DNA of 64,000 bases from Oegoconia quadripuncta (GCA_949316235.1 OX438749.1:7396914-7460913); one strand, 5' to 3'; counted from the first letter of the stretch, positions 42,318 to 55,180 are shown. Numbers and translations: made by a program. Notes: generated by a model from the letters alone, not told the origin.

Positions 42318-42545
42318 TTACTAATATTATAAATGTGAAATTTTAGATGTTTGTTTGTTTCTCAATCACGGCGAAACGGGTGAACCGATTTGGATCAAAT
42401 TAGGTATATTTATAGAATATACCAGGGATTAAAACATAGATATTATTTATGCCAATAAAGTTAGTAGTTGCCGCGGGGTAAAGAAATTAAACATCCGCAA
42501 TTAACTTATTCCACGCAGCCGAAACCGCGGGTGAAAAGCTAGTAT
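42318..42545 (-). mobile_element. Dispersed short element, family H, copy 5
   Basis: TTACTAATATTATAAATGTG, CAATCACGGCGAAACGGGT, CCGCGGGTGAAAAGCTAGTA. Best-preserved copy of the family. Confidence 0.8.
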
Positions 42546-42907
42546 CATAGAAACCTAGGATTATTAAGTCAATGCAACTTTGATATCTGTGAGAATGTAT
42601 TGTTATTAAACGGTGTTCTTACATAATGACAGCTTAAGTCTGAGAGCTTATAAACGCCAGTAGATTTTAATAGCTGCGAACTTTATAGCGGAACTAGATA
42701 AATTCAATTTCCTCTTATCCCCGATACAATTAAGCAATTAAAATTTTATTCATAACTTTAATAACAATAATAAATAGTTCCAGATAAATTCCATTCATCA
42801 ATATCATTGTTTTTGATTAATGTTTCTCTCTCTCTCAACTCCAACTCCAACTCCAACGGTTTATTAAGTAGGTATATTCTCTATCGATCTATGTATGCGT
42901 TTGTAAG

Positions 42908-43010
42908 TATATATATATATATATATATTTTTTTTAAATTGGTTTCGCGTTTGACTACAATCTCACCTAATGGAAAGTGACGATGTAGCCGAAGATATTA
43001 AATCTGTTCA
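42908..43010 (+). repeat. (TA)n and dispersed repeat, family L
   Basis: A TA run is followed by GCGTTTGACTACAATCTCAC and AAAGTGACGATGTAGCCGAA. The same repeat occurs at 63745-63830. Confidence 0.65.
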
Positions 43011-43077
43011 CGTTGTTTGTATCTGCATCCCTATTTAATACCGCACAACCTGCTTATTTCAAATGTTACTGTCCTTA

Positions 43078-43640
43078 GGTTGGCTAGAGGAGATCGGTTT
43101 GGTGATAAGGTTGTCAAATTGTAAGTTCTACTCTTACCACTTTCTGTAACTGTATTTTCTTTATTGTTGTCCAATAAAGTGTAATTGTATTGTTTCTTAT
43201 TGAGTCATAACATACGGGAGTACATAGAGCGCTGCGACGCTCGCGGTCGCCTCCGTCCCGACTGGGTGAGGACTATATACATTTATGAGGTAGCAATATT
43301 TGTAAAAAAAAATAACAGGGCATTTAGAACTTGTCGCAATAGATGCAAGTATTTTGCTAATATTAACTTATAAGTTAGTACTTTATGAAATAACTTATAA
43401 TCATTAAATTAACATATGTTTTATTCCTAAAGCTAATACTAGGTATATACATACATTAAAATTACTCGTATTGATTATTACTCGTATTGAATTCCCACTT
43501 AATTACTCGTATTAAATTCCGTGATGATAGGTTTGCCTAGAAGAGATCGCTGTTAGCGATAAGTCCGCCTAATTTGTAGTTTCCATAAGATATTTAAATG
43601 TACCTTCCTTATTTAAACAATAAAGTGTATTTGATTTGAG
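43078..43640 (+). mobile_element. Two LINE 3' UTR fragments (family J)
   Basis: 43078-43190: TAGAGGAGATCGGTTTGG ... CCAATAAAGTGTAATTG. 43536-43640: AGAAGAGATCGCTGTTAG ... ACAATAAAGTGTATTTGA. Same structure with an AATAAAGTGT end. Between them ATTACTCGTATTGA repeats occur near 43463-43515. Confidence 0.65.
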
Positions 43641-44038
43641 TTGAATAAAAATCTACACGTATATATTTTACTATTTATTGGTACCAACCCTAGCGCTCGG
43701 GTCAGCCATACATATATTTTAAAAACACGCCTCTACTGGTCTTTTCTGTGTTGTGGCAAGGGTCAAGAAGTGTCCGGCATCATTGATTTGCATGTGGTTG
43801 AATTCAATGTCATCATCATCATCAATGTATTTAAGCAGTTTCAAAGTGAAAACAATCTATGACGTAGGTAGATTTACTTATTTCTGTACAAGCTCAATAA
43901 GTTGTCACACATTCGCGCGAGGTTTTAAAAATAAAATGAACTGACCTAGTTTTTCATAACTTTACCCAACCTTTTTCAACTTGAGAAAATCTAAATTTTC
44001 AACGATAGTAAATAAATAAATAGAAAATAAAATAAATA

Positions 44039-44196
44039 AACATTTCGCACACTTACACCAATCATCTAGGCCCAAACTAAGCAAGGCTTGTACTAGATAC
44101 TATACGATACTAGATAACGGATAAACATATATAAATATTTATTAAACATCCATGACTCAGACATAAATGTTCATATTCATCACACAAACATTTACC
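44039..44196 (-). mobile_element. SINE family C, copy 2, head missing
   Basis: ACACTTACACCAATCATCTA to CATCACACAAACATTTACC; the tRNA-like head is absent. Confidence 0.78.
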
Positions 44197-46238
44197 CTCC
44201 ATTAAACATTTATTTAGAAAAATACTCCTGCTGTGGAACGGTATGTATCTGTGCATACACCTACATGCACTTGGCCGGTATTCCACGTCTTTGGACTTGG
44301 TAGAGTCATTGAAATCTAGTTACAACTGTACTTACCACTGTTTTATGATTCATAATTATTTTAATAATAACTACATCACTAGGATATTTTGGCTAACGTT
44401 CATAATTTTGGGAATTAATATTTTACGATGAAAGATAGTTGCATTTTATTTAAATTTCTTTATTGCCAACCTAATTAAATTTAATTGAATCGTAAAAAAA
44501 TAATTACATTCGTAAATAACATAGCATCCACTTTTGAAATAACTCCATGCGAACTCAAAAAGACAATACGTTAGACATCCGTTCACAGAGCTCGAATCCG
44601 AGTGAAATGCAACCAAATAAATACCAATCAGAACGATGAACATGGACCTTCGTCCTCGTATAACTTTATAAAACATTTTAGGGTTCCATACTTCATTATG
44701 AAAATCTGAACCTTTATAGAATCACTTTGTCTGTTTGTCTGTTCGTGGCACAAATGAAGGTATAACAACGAAAATCGTTAATTTCAAATCCAATTTCAAA
44801 TTATTTATCAAAACATTATTTATCATTAGAGATAACTAAACGGTAACATCGATATGTCGAAGTACGTTTCACCGAATTTTAAAAGTTCGAAGTTTTATAA
44901 TCTATATCTGTTTTCCATAATTTTGTTTGATATAAATGCTCTTAACTTATGTTCGCACGTGCAGAATGCATACTGCATGTTTCCCTGCAAGTTGCATACT
45001 TCACTGCAAATTGTATATCACACAAAATAAAACAATTGAGTTTCAAAATTATACATAGGCTGAGCAATATGGTTTTTAAAAATTTGTAAAACTTTACGGA
45101 ATCTGGGATTTCGGAAAACAAGTTAACGGATATTTGCCATACCTATGTGGTTTGCGTTGCTTGGTGGTTCTTCTAGATTATAAAACAATAGTCAATTTCA
45201 AATTTATGGACAGAGTTTTTTTTGGAAAATAGTAATATGGGAGGTAAAAAAGAGATTTCGTTTTCGAAAAAATAAAAAATTTGAACTTGTGATAAGTAAC
45301 TTAACTAAACACAAGGGATAAGACCGTCTTTGTACTTAATTTTAGGTTACATTTAATTTGTCAATGTATATTTATCATATGAAGCACAATAAAGCGTTTA
45401 CAAATAAACAAACACATATTTCAGTTTGTTGATCAAAAAGGTGATTAAACGGTGATGGTTGTACGAAACCCTCATAGCATGAGTCCTACTCACACTTCAG
45501 TCATTTTTATTACATGAAAAATACACAACTAAACGCTACTACAAAATATTTATTCAGCAGGTATCTAAGACCTTTTTTTCTACTGTCAACACCCAATTAA
45601 CTACAGCTTTTTACGGCGGTAGGCATATAGAGCGCGAATTGTACTTCAGTTTTTTTAGCAGAAACACTGCGTCTAAATGAAAATGAGCCGTAAAAGATAA
45701 CAGTAGCTAGTTATTACTGTTAATTGGAAGTTTGATGTTAACTTGGAATATATATACGTATGACGTAAATGGTCTAACAGTAATACCGGCCAATACTACT
45801 TACCTAAATATAAAGAAGTATATTTTTGGAATGGTAACCCGATAATATTGATTTATGGTTGTAAATAACATTTTTGGATAATTTTAATACTATTGTCGTA
45901 TTTTGACCGCAGAAAGAACTAACAATGAGACACTTTCAGCGGTGGTTAAATTGAAAATCTATATCTAATGAATTATATTTTTATTACCTGACTGCCCTAA
46001 GAAAGGGGATAATGTAGAGTGGTAAATTTTGTGTCCTTTTTACGGTTAGTAAATAAACCAAAAAACCCGACTGCATATTTTGCATTGCGGGCGCCATGTT
46101 GGATTTTCTACCATAAAATGTATCCTAGACAACTCTAGGAATAAAGATGAATCTAACGACACCTTGCACTTGCAAATCGGTGAATCAGTTTAGGCTACAG
46201 GAGGTAACATAGAGATCTAAAATATTATAATATAATGA
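44197..46238. other. 2-kb stretch without gene
   Basis: AT-rich, short open frames only, no family recognised. Confidence 0.4.
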
Positions 46239-46453
46239 ATGTCCGCCTGGCTGGCTACCACCATCTTATCTAAATCTGCCGCCAAACAGCAATGTTAATA
46301 GCATTGTTGTGTTCCGGTTGTCAGAGATAAGATAGCCAGTCCCCCAAATGTGTTGGGGTTTCCGCGTCTGTACGCTTCCACCTTCGACCTCATCTTCACT
46401 TAACATCAGGTGTGATTGAGGTCAAGTACGAATCCGTCGTGCATAAAGAAAAA
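46239..46453 (+). mobile_element. SINE family A, copy 9, head missing
   Basis: Starts at GTCCGCCTGGCTGGCTACC and ends TCGTGCATAAAGAAAAA. Confidence 0.85.
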
Positions 46454-48532
46454 TTATGCCTGCACGATGTATGTATGTTACATAGGTACATACTTACATA
46501 CATCCGTCAAATAGTCATAACACTCATTGTTTTTCGTCGGGTTTTAAAAATTGTAAAACGCAGAAAACATTTGTGTCCTAAAATCTACGTAAATAGCTCA
46601 AGTACAATTTATATTTGTTATATGGTGTTGCTTTCCAGAATAAATAAAAATAATAACTCTGTATAGTTACAATCCATCTTCCTTAATTGTACCTGTACAT
46701 TAAACCACCTCAGCTGCTAATATCGTGCAGAAATAATATTTGTTTTACAACATTGTAAATTATTGCCCACTGCAAATAACTTAAAGCAAATGAAGGGCAT
46801 ATAAATGGTTTACTTTTTGTATATTCCTGATGATCTCACTCAACACATCAGAGTGGTAACGAATGTCGTTTACAACATCCCAGTTGTCAGCTCGCACGAG
46901 GTCGTTATCCAATTATCAAGATAATAATATTTTTATTTTTTTATATAAAAATATGAAATAAATAACTCGGCAACCTTCCTATATGGCACAAATAACGTTC
47001 GAAAAGGGTTGTGTATCTGTAGTTAGAGAAATGATAATTAAACTGCCAACATTTTTTAAAACACCATTTCTCATCGTATCTTTAACAATTTTGTATGGAG
47101 CCTGATGGTATACCGTAAATTAGAACCGAATTTTTGTGAATAATGCCATCCAGCTGAGCCATAAACTGGCTTGTTTTTTTTTATAATAAAATGTACAAAC
47201 ATGTTTAAAGAAAATATTAAGGGGCTATGTGATTTTATGAACTGTAATTAGATGAAAGACGGTTCTTTGGGTGGTGAAAATAATATTTTAATCTACTATA
47301 ACATAGCAAGCGGAAAGCAAACAAAAAGACAATTCCCAAATTAGTCAAAAGGCAGGCAAAAAGTAAAAAAATATAAAAGTAAAAAGTGCCTATATGGCAC
47401 ATGAAACGGTTTATTCGGTCCAGTGGCGCCCTCATTAGGTAATTTAAAATTTGTTATATATCAAAAATATTTTTCTCATATGCACTCGAAAAGCTAATTA
47501 TAAATAATCCCTAAAATAGCTTTAATTACGGTTATTTTTGAGAATTTCAAATTAATGATAAAAGCGGACCCTTTTTTAGTAATGGCGAATTTAGAAAAAT
47601 AACTCCCCATCTTTAGGTATTACTAATAATTAGCTTTTAGGCTTTTTGAGCGCTGGTCAGAGCGATTTTTTTGATTTATTGTATTTGGAAAGAAATCTTA
47701 ATTTATTCAATAAGGGCGCCACTGGACGGCATAAACTCTCTTAATGAGTCCAATGCGTACGTCAGTGGCTACCGACATGACAAGAGACATATTATCAGTG
47801 TTTAGATTTATAATACCTTTCTGTTGAAAAGCAATGTATTTATATAAGCAGTCAAAAATAGTTTATAAACGATGGATCCATCACGCGCCAGATCAAAGGA
47901 TACCAGGCATGGTGACAACCCTGTGCAAACATTGACTGAATACATCAATAAGAAATCGCTCGGATACCAACGCATAGCTAATTGGAATGGACCTTAAAGG
48001 CAATACAGGAGAGGTCTTTAAATATTTTAATCAGGATAATTGCGGTCTTCCTCGCCGCATCTATTACTTATACTATACCGTTGAATCTTTATTTTTTGTT
48101 GTGAACTATCCGGTTTCAAAAATGTTAATAGTTAATAATTAGTTTTTTTAAGTCATTTACAGTAATTAAATTGTAGTGGGTAGTATTCAAAAAATTTAAA
48201 GAAGTGACTTTTTTATTACGTTATTGTGTTTTGATACGACAATGTTACCATACCAACGTTGGCATTAACATAACGAGATAGACCGGTGATTTATGCTGCT
48301 AAAGGTTAAAAGAAAATGAAACAGTTCGAGAATTTTAGCGCCACGAGGCTTAAATGTCGACTGCAAGTAATATTTACCGACCTGCCTTATCTGTAGAGTA
48401 GCCACACGATCCGTATATTCATATTTCGGACTGTTACCGTAGTATTTGTCCCCTTTTTGTCCCGTATCAACTGAGTATTAAATTATTCTGCAATTTTGTA
48501 GGTATAGGTAACTATGTATAGGACAATATATA
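46454..48532. other. 2-kb stretch without gene
   Basis: No coding signal. GGCGCCCTCATT near 47425 and GGGCGCCACTGGAC near 47725 flank a region with some inverted resemblance, but no clear element was defined. Confidence 0.4.
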
Positions 48533-48812
48533 TAGGTGACTCAGTGGTTAAGACGCGGTCTCTCAATTTGGGAGGTCCGGGTTCGATTCCCAGGCAGGTC
48601 ATGTACTAATGAGTTTTTAAATTTAATTACTTATGTGCTTTTATCCGACTGCTACTAAAACGGTCAGAGAAAACACGGAAACCTGCATTCGAATGCAAAC
48701 CTACAAATTCAAAGGCATGTGAAGTACCTAAGCGTGGTAGACTACGGCCCATACTCTCTCATATACGAGAGAAGGCCTATATCCCTGCAGATGTTTACGG
48801 GCTGATGATGAA
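48533..48812 (+). mobile_element. tRNA-derived SINE, family D, full copy
   Basis: The head GGTGACTCAGTGGTTAAGAC has box B GGTTCGATTCCCAGGCAGG. The body has TTATCCGACTGCT and GAAACCTGCAT; the tail has GAGAAGGCCTATATCCCTGC and GGGCTGATGATGA. The head closely imitates a tRNA but continues into SINE body, so it is not called a tRNA gene. Confidence 0.87.
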
Positions 48813-49788
48813 TAGATAGATCAAGAAAAGGTCACCAAGAGGAAGATGTAAATAAACCAATCGGATCAGTAGTTTGTTATTGAAAGTCCCATATCATTTT
48901 CAGGATATAATGGCGTAGCTCCGGTGGGGTTCTTGGAAAAGATCAAGATTAGCAGTAATACGACCAATCCGGCCCTATTCCCGTGCTGTTATAAAATACA
49001 TCGGATCGGATAACAGCATAGATGGTTATTTTCTCTAAGCATATTTTAAAAAACCAGTAAGTCTATGTGATCACATTATTCAGAAGAGGCAAAAACTGTA
49101 ACTGACTAAAATTTAACGAAAAATATGTCTGTTTGTTCAAATAAATTGAACATTAGTTTTAGGTTCTCGGGAATTGTGAACAACACGTATTGTTTATTGT
49201 TTTTATATAAAATGCCTTCTCAAATCTACCACAGACTTGTGGTGAGATTAAATATTCCTCGGAAAATTTAACAAAGATTGTAGGTATGTTGTTGTATGTT
49301 GCCAGTAACAGAAATTGCAGAAACCACATAAGTCTCGGGACATTCTTTGTTACGAAAAGAAATTAGCTGAAATTTTACAAAAATAGAAAGTTGTTTTAAG
49401 TTTATCAATCGTTATGTCATATATTTGTCATCTGAAAAATGTCTAATAGTGTGATTACAAAATACGTGGTTCAATTGTGGTATGATTTCTGCAAATCATA
49501 GCATGACAGGCGTGATAAACTTTTATGTCGCGCGAGATAATATTTGTCCTGCTCTTTCACTCCACGAAGCGCGCGACAAACAATGTCATGTTACATCCGT
49601 AAAGTGTTCGAGAAGTTTGCGGTCAGTGATGATGATAAGAACACCAACGAAAAGTGATGGGCACCAGTAGCAACCATCTGTGCAGAAACATCTGCAATCG
49701 CCCATATCTATTCAGACGTTAAGATACTCCATAGAAAAAGGAGTGTAGTCAATAATGATGCCGATGAAAACAATGACGTAAGTGTAAG
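48813..49788. other. Flank without recognised gene
   Basis: No gene or repeat family recognised; the short open frame 49482-49670 has no supporting signal. Confidence 0.4.
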
Positions 49789-50085
49789 AAATTGTTTATT
49801 ATGAATAAGTAATAATAATAATAAATATTTCGGACACTTACACCAATCATCTAGTCCCAAACTAATCAAAGCTTGTACTATGGATACTAGATAATGGATA
49901 AACATACATAAATATTTATATAAACATCCATGACTCAGGAATAAATGTTCATATTCATCACACAAACAATTACCAGTCGCGGGATTCGAACCCGCAACCG
50001 TTGGTTTCGCTGATAGGGTCACTATCCACTACAACAATCGGTCGTCAGAATGAATAAGTAGGTACTTATTCATAATAAACAATTT
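49789..50085. repeat. Perfect 23-bp palindrome split by SINE C copy 3
   Basis: 49789-49811 is the exact reverse complement of 50063-50085. The SINE at about 49812-50049 sits between them with an 11-bp target duplication ATGAATAAGTA (49801-49811 and 50050-50060). Before insertion the arms were separated only by GG. Confidence 0.92.
49812..50049 (-). mobile_element. tRNA-derived SINE, family C, copy 3
   Basis: Minus-strand head GACGACCGATTGTTGTAGTG, box B complement CGGGATTCGAACCCGCAACC, tail CACTTACACCAATCATC. Perfect 11-bp target duplication. Confidence 0.92.
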
Positions 50086-50711
50086 ACTCTCGCTGCTCTC
50101 CAAGTCTCAAGAACGAAACAAATGGACCATTGAAATAATAAATAATGATTTTAAAAGAGATTGCAATATAAGAGGACAAACGAATTGAAATGTTTCACGC
50201 AAAGTATATATTAATAAAAAAGTTCAATTTTTTATCAAGATTATTGAAAACGGATGGGGCTATACGAGTAGCTGGTCCAATTGACATTTAGTTCTTGAAA
50301 CAATTCGCGGTGTGAATCAATTCTACTTTAATTGGAAACATAATTGTATATGGTAGTGTTTTCGAACGTATCGTGCAAGTCTCATTTTTTAGTTTTGTGC
50401 AGTTAATTCAATTTCAAGAAATACAAGGCTTGGTGTAAATGTTAATGTGGTCGTTCCATGCAAATAATGTGTTCATCGTGATGAGCGATGGACCTATTTA
50501 TATTTTATCACCGGACAGTTTTTTCATGTCTTTTGTTAAAAGTAGGAATATTAATGCGAACGCGAGCCGTTTTAAATGAATGCTTAAGGATTATTATGAG
50601 TATGTATGAAGTGGTTTTCAAAAAAATCGAATTATTAATAAGCGAAATGAACTATAAATATCACCTTAAGATTTGTAACATAGACAATGAGAATATATAT
50701 GTACGTAATTG

Positions 50712-50895
50712 ATGACAACCGATTGGTGTAGTGGATAGTGACCTTGTCAGCGAAACCAACGGTTGCTGGTTCGAATCCGGGGTAAATGTTTGTGTAATTA
50801 ATACGAACAATACACTGGTAATGTTACGGTCGTCGTGCTGTCCACTGTACAAGCTTTGCTTAATTTGGGACTAGATGCTTGGCGTAAGTGACCAA
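50712..50895 (+). mobile_element. SINE family C, copy 4, shortened
   Basis: Head CAACCGATTGGTGTAGTGG, box B GGTTCGAATCCGGGG, tail GGGACTAGATGCTTGGCGTA; the middle is rearranged. Confidence 0.82.
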
Positions 50896-51040
50896 AATAT
50901 TAATTTATTTAATTTAAAAATTTGACTGTAAATATCATGAAGGATAAAACTCCACGTCACGTAACTGCTTCTTTCAACTGAAAACAACCTGGACCGACTA
51001 TTTAACGTAACGGCCGAAGCTCGGAAACACAAAATTATTT

Positions 51041-51359
51041 TATTTGCGCTGCCTTACAGCCAAAGTCTGACAGAGAATGAAAATATTACTAGACATAATT
51101 TAAATATGCTATTGCATAACATGTCATGTCATGACAATAAATTTCATATAATAGATACAAATAAATTTATTAAGAACTGTTATACTTTGACTAAAGATAA
51201 TTACTATCTGTCTAGATATTTTAAGCGACAAATAGCTGAGTTACTATCATATTATATAATTAATTCTGCCAAATCCTTGGCAAACACGACAACTGTTTCT
51301 ATTGAGCAGTCAACTGACATTGAACAATCCTTGGAATCGATTCCAAGTTATTTAAATTA
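51041..51359 (+). pseudogene. C-terminal part of a CR1-like LINE ORF1
   Basis: Open frame ending at 51357-51359 encodes MSCHDNKFHIIDTNKFI, then LTKDNYYLSRYFKRQIAELL. The I-x-D-x ... DxxxLSxxxKRQ pattern resembles the C-terminal end of an SGNH-esterase-like ORF1 of CR1 elements, where the catalytic Asp-His pair would be replaced. It directly precedes the ORF2 start below. Assignment is inference from position and pattern. Confidence 0.6.
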
Positions 51360-51392
51360 ATCTATAAGACAACAGAGGGTAACTCTGGCAAT

Positions 51393-51950
51393 TTGTTAAA
51401 ATTAAATAAAAATCAACCTTCATGTAAAAAATTTGAGCCCTCATCTAAATGTAAGAGTAACAAATTAAACCTAGTACATCAAAATATCCAGGGCATTTTG
51501 GGCAAAGAGCTGAAGATTGAGCTATTCATGAACTGTCACAATATTGATATATTATGCATTACAGAACATTGGTTAAAACAGGGTCAGTTCATGTTTAGCT
51601 TTAAAAATCATCAGGTTTCAAGTTCGTTCAGTAGGGATAAACGTACGTACGTACGTACGTACGTACGTACGGGCAGTTCCTTAATTATTACCAATAATAA
51701 ATTAAAACACCGGGAACGCTCGGATAAAGTGAATCTCTCTGTTGAGCGAACTACTGAGTGGGCCTGTGTAGAGCTTGAGCGGCTTATTGTAATGAGCGTA
51801 TACAGACCCCCCAGTTCATCTTATGACATATTCGAGGAAATTCAAAATTTGCCTTTAAATAAATTTAAAACAACCATTAAACGGAAACTATATGCCAAAG
51901 GCTATTATAAAATTTCTGACTATCTGGATGATAAGAATGCGTGGACATGA
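51393..51950 (+). pseudogene. Internally deleted LINE ORF2: endonuclease start fused to RT end
   Basis: 185 codons. Residues about 25-66 are the beginning of an AP-endonuclease domain (NLVHQNIQGI, IDILCITEHWL with the catalytic Glu). A (ACGT)n run at 51641-51670 adds an RTYV-repeat. SVYRPPSSSYDIFEE is the next endonuclease motif. It then jumps in frame to IQNLPLNKFKTTIKRKLYAK and the same end as the copy at 34642-35541. About 700 residues of endonuclease and RT are gone, yet the frame is open. UTR and TTTGATTTGA tail run to 52204. Confidence 0.82.
51641..51670. repeat. (ACGT)n self-complementary microsatellite
   Basis: 30 bases of ACGT repeats (7.5 units) inside the LINE ORF2 remnant. Confidence 0.95.
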
Positions 51951-52204
51951 ACCGCTCGCCATTATCCAGTATATTTTATTCTTATTTTCTTTGTCGAATC
52001 ATAAATTTTACAATTAGGTATCTCAAATTGTATTTGTATTGACTTATTTAAAAAGAGCAACCCTGGAGTTTCTTGCTCGTTCTTCTCTGGGGAGACTGCC
52101 TAGTGAATGAGCGATAACTGTATGTCATGACGATTTCAAATGTTATTCTTATAACTTACGAAATAAAATCATTTTTGATTTGATTTGATTTGATTTGATT
52201 TGAC
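51951..52204 (+). mobile_element. 3' UTR and TTTGA-repeat tail of the second CR1-like LINE
   Basis: AGAGCAACCCTGGAGTTTCT, CTCTGGGGAGACTGC, TACGAAATAAAATC, then TTTGATTTGATTTGATTTGA. Corresponds module for module to 35542-35769. Confidence 0.85.
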
Positions 52205-53497
52205 TCATATTAAAAAGTCACTAGTGGTCAGCTACATGCCAGACATTGCTTAACTTCGCTAATCTAAAACAGATGGCGAATGCAGCTGCGCTACTAGTGC
52301 TTCAAGTAACCAAATAAATTAGTTAGTTTGAGAGAGTTTTGGTTATGCACCATTAGCACATGCTCCTATTAGTTTATCTTCCGCTTCCGACCTAGATTTA
52401 CCTAAATACAAACGTAGCTTTTCCCTCCTAATAATGGTGATCAATTTGCTAGATATGAATTGGTAAACAAGTCGACTATTAACTTGATTACTGTAGAGAC
52501 AATTTCATTTCCGCTTATTTTCTCAGCCTGTTTAGTCTATGGTTAATAAAGCCGGGGAAGTAGAGTTTTGAATCATAGTTGCACTTTCTATTGAATATCA
52601 CAAGTTATTAGTTTAGTTCTTAATGAAAGTTACACAATGATAATGAATGAATTCCGCGATTAGCATACGAATACAATGCAACACCAACCTGTTTAGATTT
52701 TGAGAAAGGATCCAATCATATATAGGTATTTTATGAATCAGAACCTTAGAACAGTGCGGATTGGTGGATTTCAATCAATCAATCAATCAAGTACACTTTA
52801 TTGCACAAAAATTCTACAATGCACTTCATAAATATAGCTTCACAAAAAATAATAATTGTATCGGTCATATCGCCATTAAGCGATTTCTACCAGACAACCA
52901 TTGGGTAGAGAAAAAAGTAGAACGGGATAAAAGCAAGTAGGTTGTGCACCAATGACTTAAAAAAATATATAAAATAATAGATATAAACATACATACGTTA
53001 GATTTGAACATCAACTTACATGCAATGATAGTGTAAAATATACCTATTATAGATTTCTATCAGAAGTGGGCACTGACAGTCGAGATCGTAGTCGTTTCCT
53101 CTCGACTACAACATATGCTGAGATGAGGATCAACTCTTATCGAATCCGAAAACTAGCACTGCTTATTTTTAGATTGATTTTCCATATTTTTTGGTGTTGT
53201 GTAGTACATACAACCCAATCAATTATTTGCAATGTATGTGTGTCGCTAAATGAATCAAATAACGTTTTCTTATTCTTATCTTCAAGCCGCCTCTGCAGAC
53301 CATTGACCTGGCATAACGACCAGTTGAAGCCTCAAATAAAACAACCCTGATCATATATTTAAGACCTTTCTGAAGCACGGTAACACTCGTATGAAAAAGC
53401 CACCAGAGGTCCATCCAAGGACTTCACTAATTTGATAGCAAATAGCGACTGCGACTGTGTATGTGAATTACAAAGAGCAGGATCAATTATTGAGTAT
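52205..53497. other. Flank with a LINE 3' UTR fragment (family J) and short repeats
   Basis: (TCAA)n at about 52772-52791 is followed by a family J stretch at 52788-52915 (ACTTTATTGCACAAAAATTC, AAGCGATTTCTACCAGACAA). No gene recognised; the open frame 53066-53350 shows no motif. Confidence 0.5.
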
Positions 53498-53747
53498 CAT
53501 CATCATCATCATCAGCCCGTAAACATCCCACTGCACGCTGGTCCAACGCGTGTACATCATTAGAATTTTTATTTCTTAGGCATGCAGGTTTCCTCACGAT
53601 GTTTTCCTTCACCGTTTAAGAGCAGTCGGATAAATGCACATAAGTAACTCAATTCAATTTAAAAACTCACTGGTACATGGCCTGCCTGGGAATCGAACTC
53701 GGACCTCCTAAATTGGGAGACCGTGCGTTAATTGCTGAGCCACCGAC
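53498..53747 (-). mobile_element. SINE family D, copy 3
   Basis: ATCATCATCAGCCCGTAAAC to GGACCTCCTAAATTGGGAGA and GAGCCACCGA; about 55 bp of the tail is deleted compared with 48533-48812. Confidence 0.84.
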
Positions 53748-54735
53748 ACTCTATTATCGAGTGTAACGCAAACTGATTGATAATCAAAATAGTTTCATAA
53801 AGTAATGAATAAAATAATTTGGAATATTAAAAGATGACTAAAACGGAATAAATTGTAATCAGTTATCAATTCAGTTTAAGGAAAGTTTAACACGCAGTTT
53901 TGGAACAGGTTCATATCAAATCTATAAACCTCGCATTAGAATCTCAATAATCAGTGCCCTGATCTACTCAATTCACTAGGATAACAAATGCAATTTGCTA
54001 GATTTACAAAATGATTTCGATGTATAACACTACCATTATTTAAAGCTAACAAATACTTGCATAAATCCAAGTACCAAACCAATGTCAATTTTACAAAATG
54101 GCTGAATATCTATCAGTAATACTAATATTATCTAAATTCACTATTTGAAGCCGCGAAGAGCTAGCTCAAATCGTAGTATCACTTACGATTCTTCACTTGT
54201 GAACAGTAACCAATAACGTATTTGAATAGGAACAAGCAATGTTACACCAGTATAATTATACAGTAACGAAACTTAACTCTCTACCTCCCGAGGCGAATTC
54301 ACGCAAACGTGATCTGCGATAATCTCGGCAATGCGCTCCCATTGCGCGCCATTCATACCAATCTCTTGCGGGCAGTGAGATCATGAGACTTTAACGACTA
54401 GACATGCGCAAAATGCGTTACTAAATAAAAAATATGTCTACTTTTCAGCACAGTGATACGTATCTCAGTTAGATCAGTAGCTCAGTATAGTTAAGAGATT
54501 AGAACGATCGGGCGTGAGATTATATACTTTTGATCAGTAGATCAGCATTATTAAGACATTGCATTTTACGACTTTCAATGATTGTTGATTGGTTGGCGTG
54601 TGAATTTGACGTTTTCTTACTGTTCAACGTAAGCGATAGCCATAAAAACCATAATGTTACGTAATCATGCTGCGGAAGTCAAAGCATCATAACAAAATAA
54701 ATTCAGTAACTACAATTTCTTTTTTTGTTGTATAG
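53748..54735. other. Flank without recognised gene, partly less AT-rich
   Basis: 54290-54400 is richer in G/C than the surroundings and could be regulatory. Nearly repeated GATCAGTAGCTCAGTATAGT / GATCAGTAGATCAGCATTAT units occur at 54472 and 54532. Confidence 0.4.
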
Positions 54736-54800
54736 TATGTATTGATGCTCGACGGCAGAAATGGAGGTACCCACTCAGCCGGCTAAGCGAAAACTGAAAG
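54736..54800 (+). other. Exon-like segment with splice sites and an ATG
   Basis: A pyrimidine-rich tract ending TTGTATAG precedes 54736, and AAAG|GTAAGA follows at 54801, a strong donor. ATG at 54761 in AGAAATGG context opens MEVPTQPAKRKLK up to the donor. It could be an early coding exon of a host gene whose remaining exons are outside or unrecognised. No second exon was found, so this is a candidate only. Confidence 0.35.
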
Positions 54801-55180
54801 GTAAGAAGGTCTTGAGGTTTTATATAAACTTTGTTATCCTTCGGAAGTGAGCAATCCAAGTTTAAGTGGTGACTCTACCAGTTCCACCACACCGGTTAGT
54901 GTAGTGGCTGTACTAGTACATGTACCGGGGCGCATAGTTTGGTACCGGACAGTTAACTGCTCGTCAAGGCACCTCACGTACCGAGCGTTACGGATATTTT
55001 AATTTTCAGTTCACACGGCCACCGTGGTCTCTTTCAGACAATACATTAATATTAATAACGTATGCCGCGATATATTACCGAGTGTGTAACAGTACTTGCA
55101 ATATTCCCTATAAACATCATCCTGTAAACAGAAACTTGTTTAGGAAGTAACGTAAAATATGCTATTATCAAAAAAATTTC

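Noticed and set aside
48533..48605. tRNA gene look-alike (box A and box B, cloverleaf-like spacing)
   Set aside because: The sequence continues into the body and tail shared with 10097-10340 and 53498-53747, so it is a SINE head. The same reasoning applies to heads at 4280, 7170-7244, 31260-31325, 49980-50045, 50712 and 58564.
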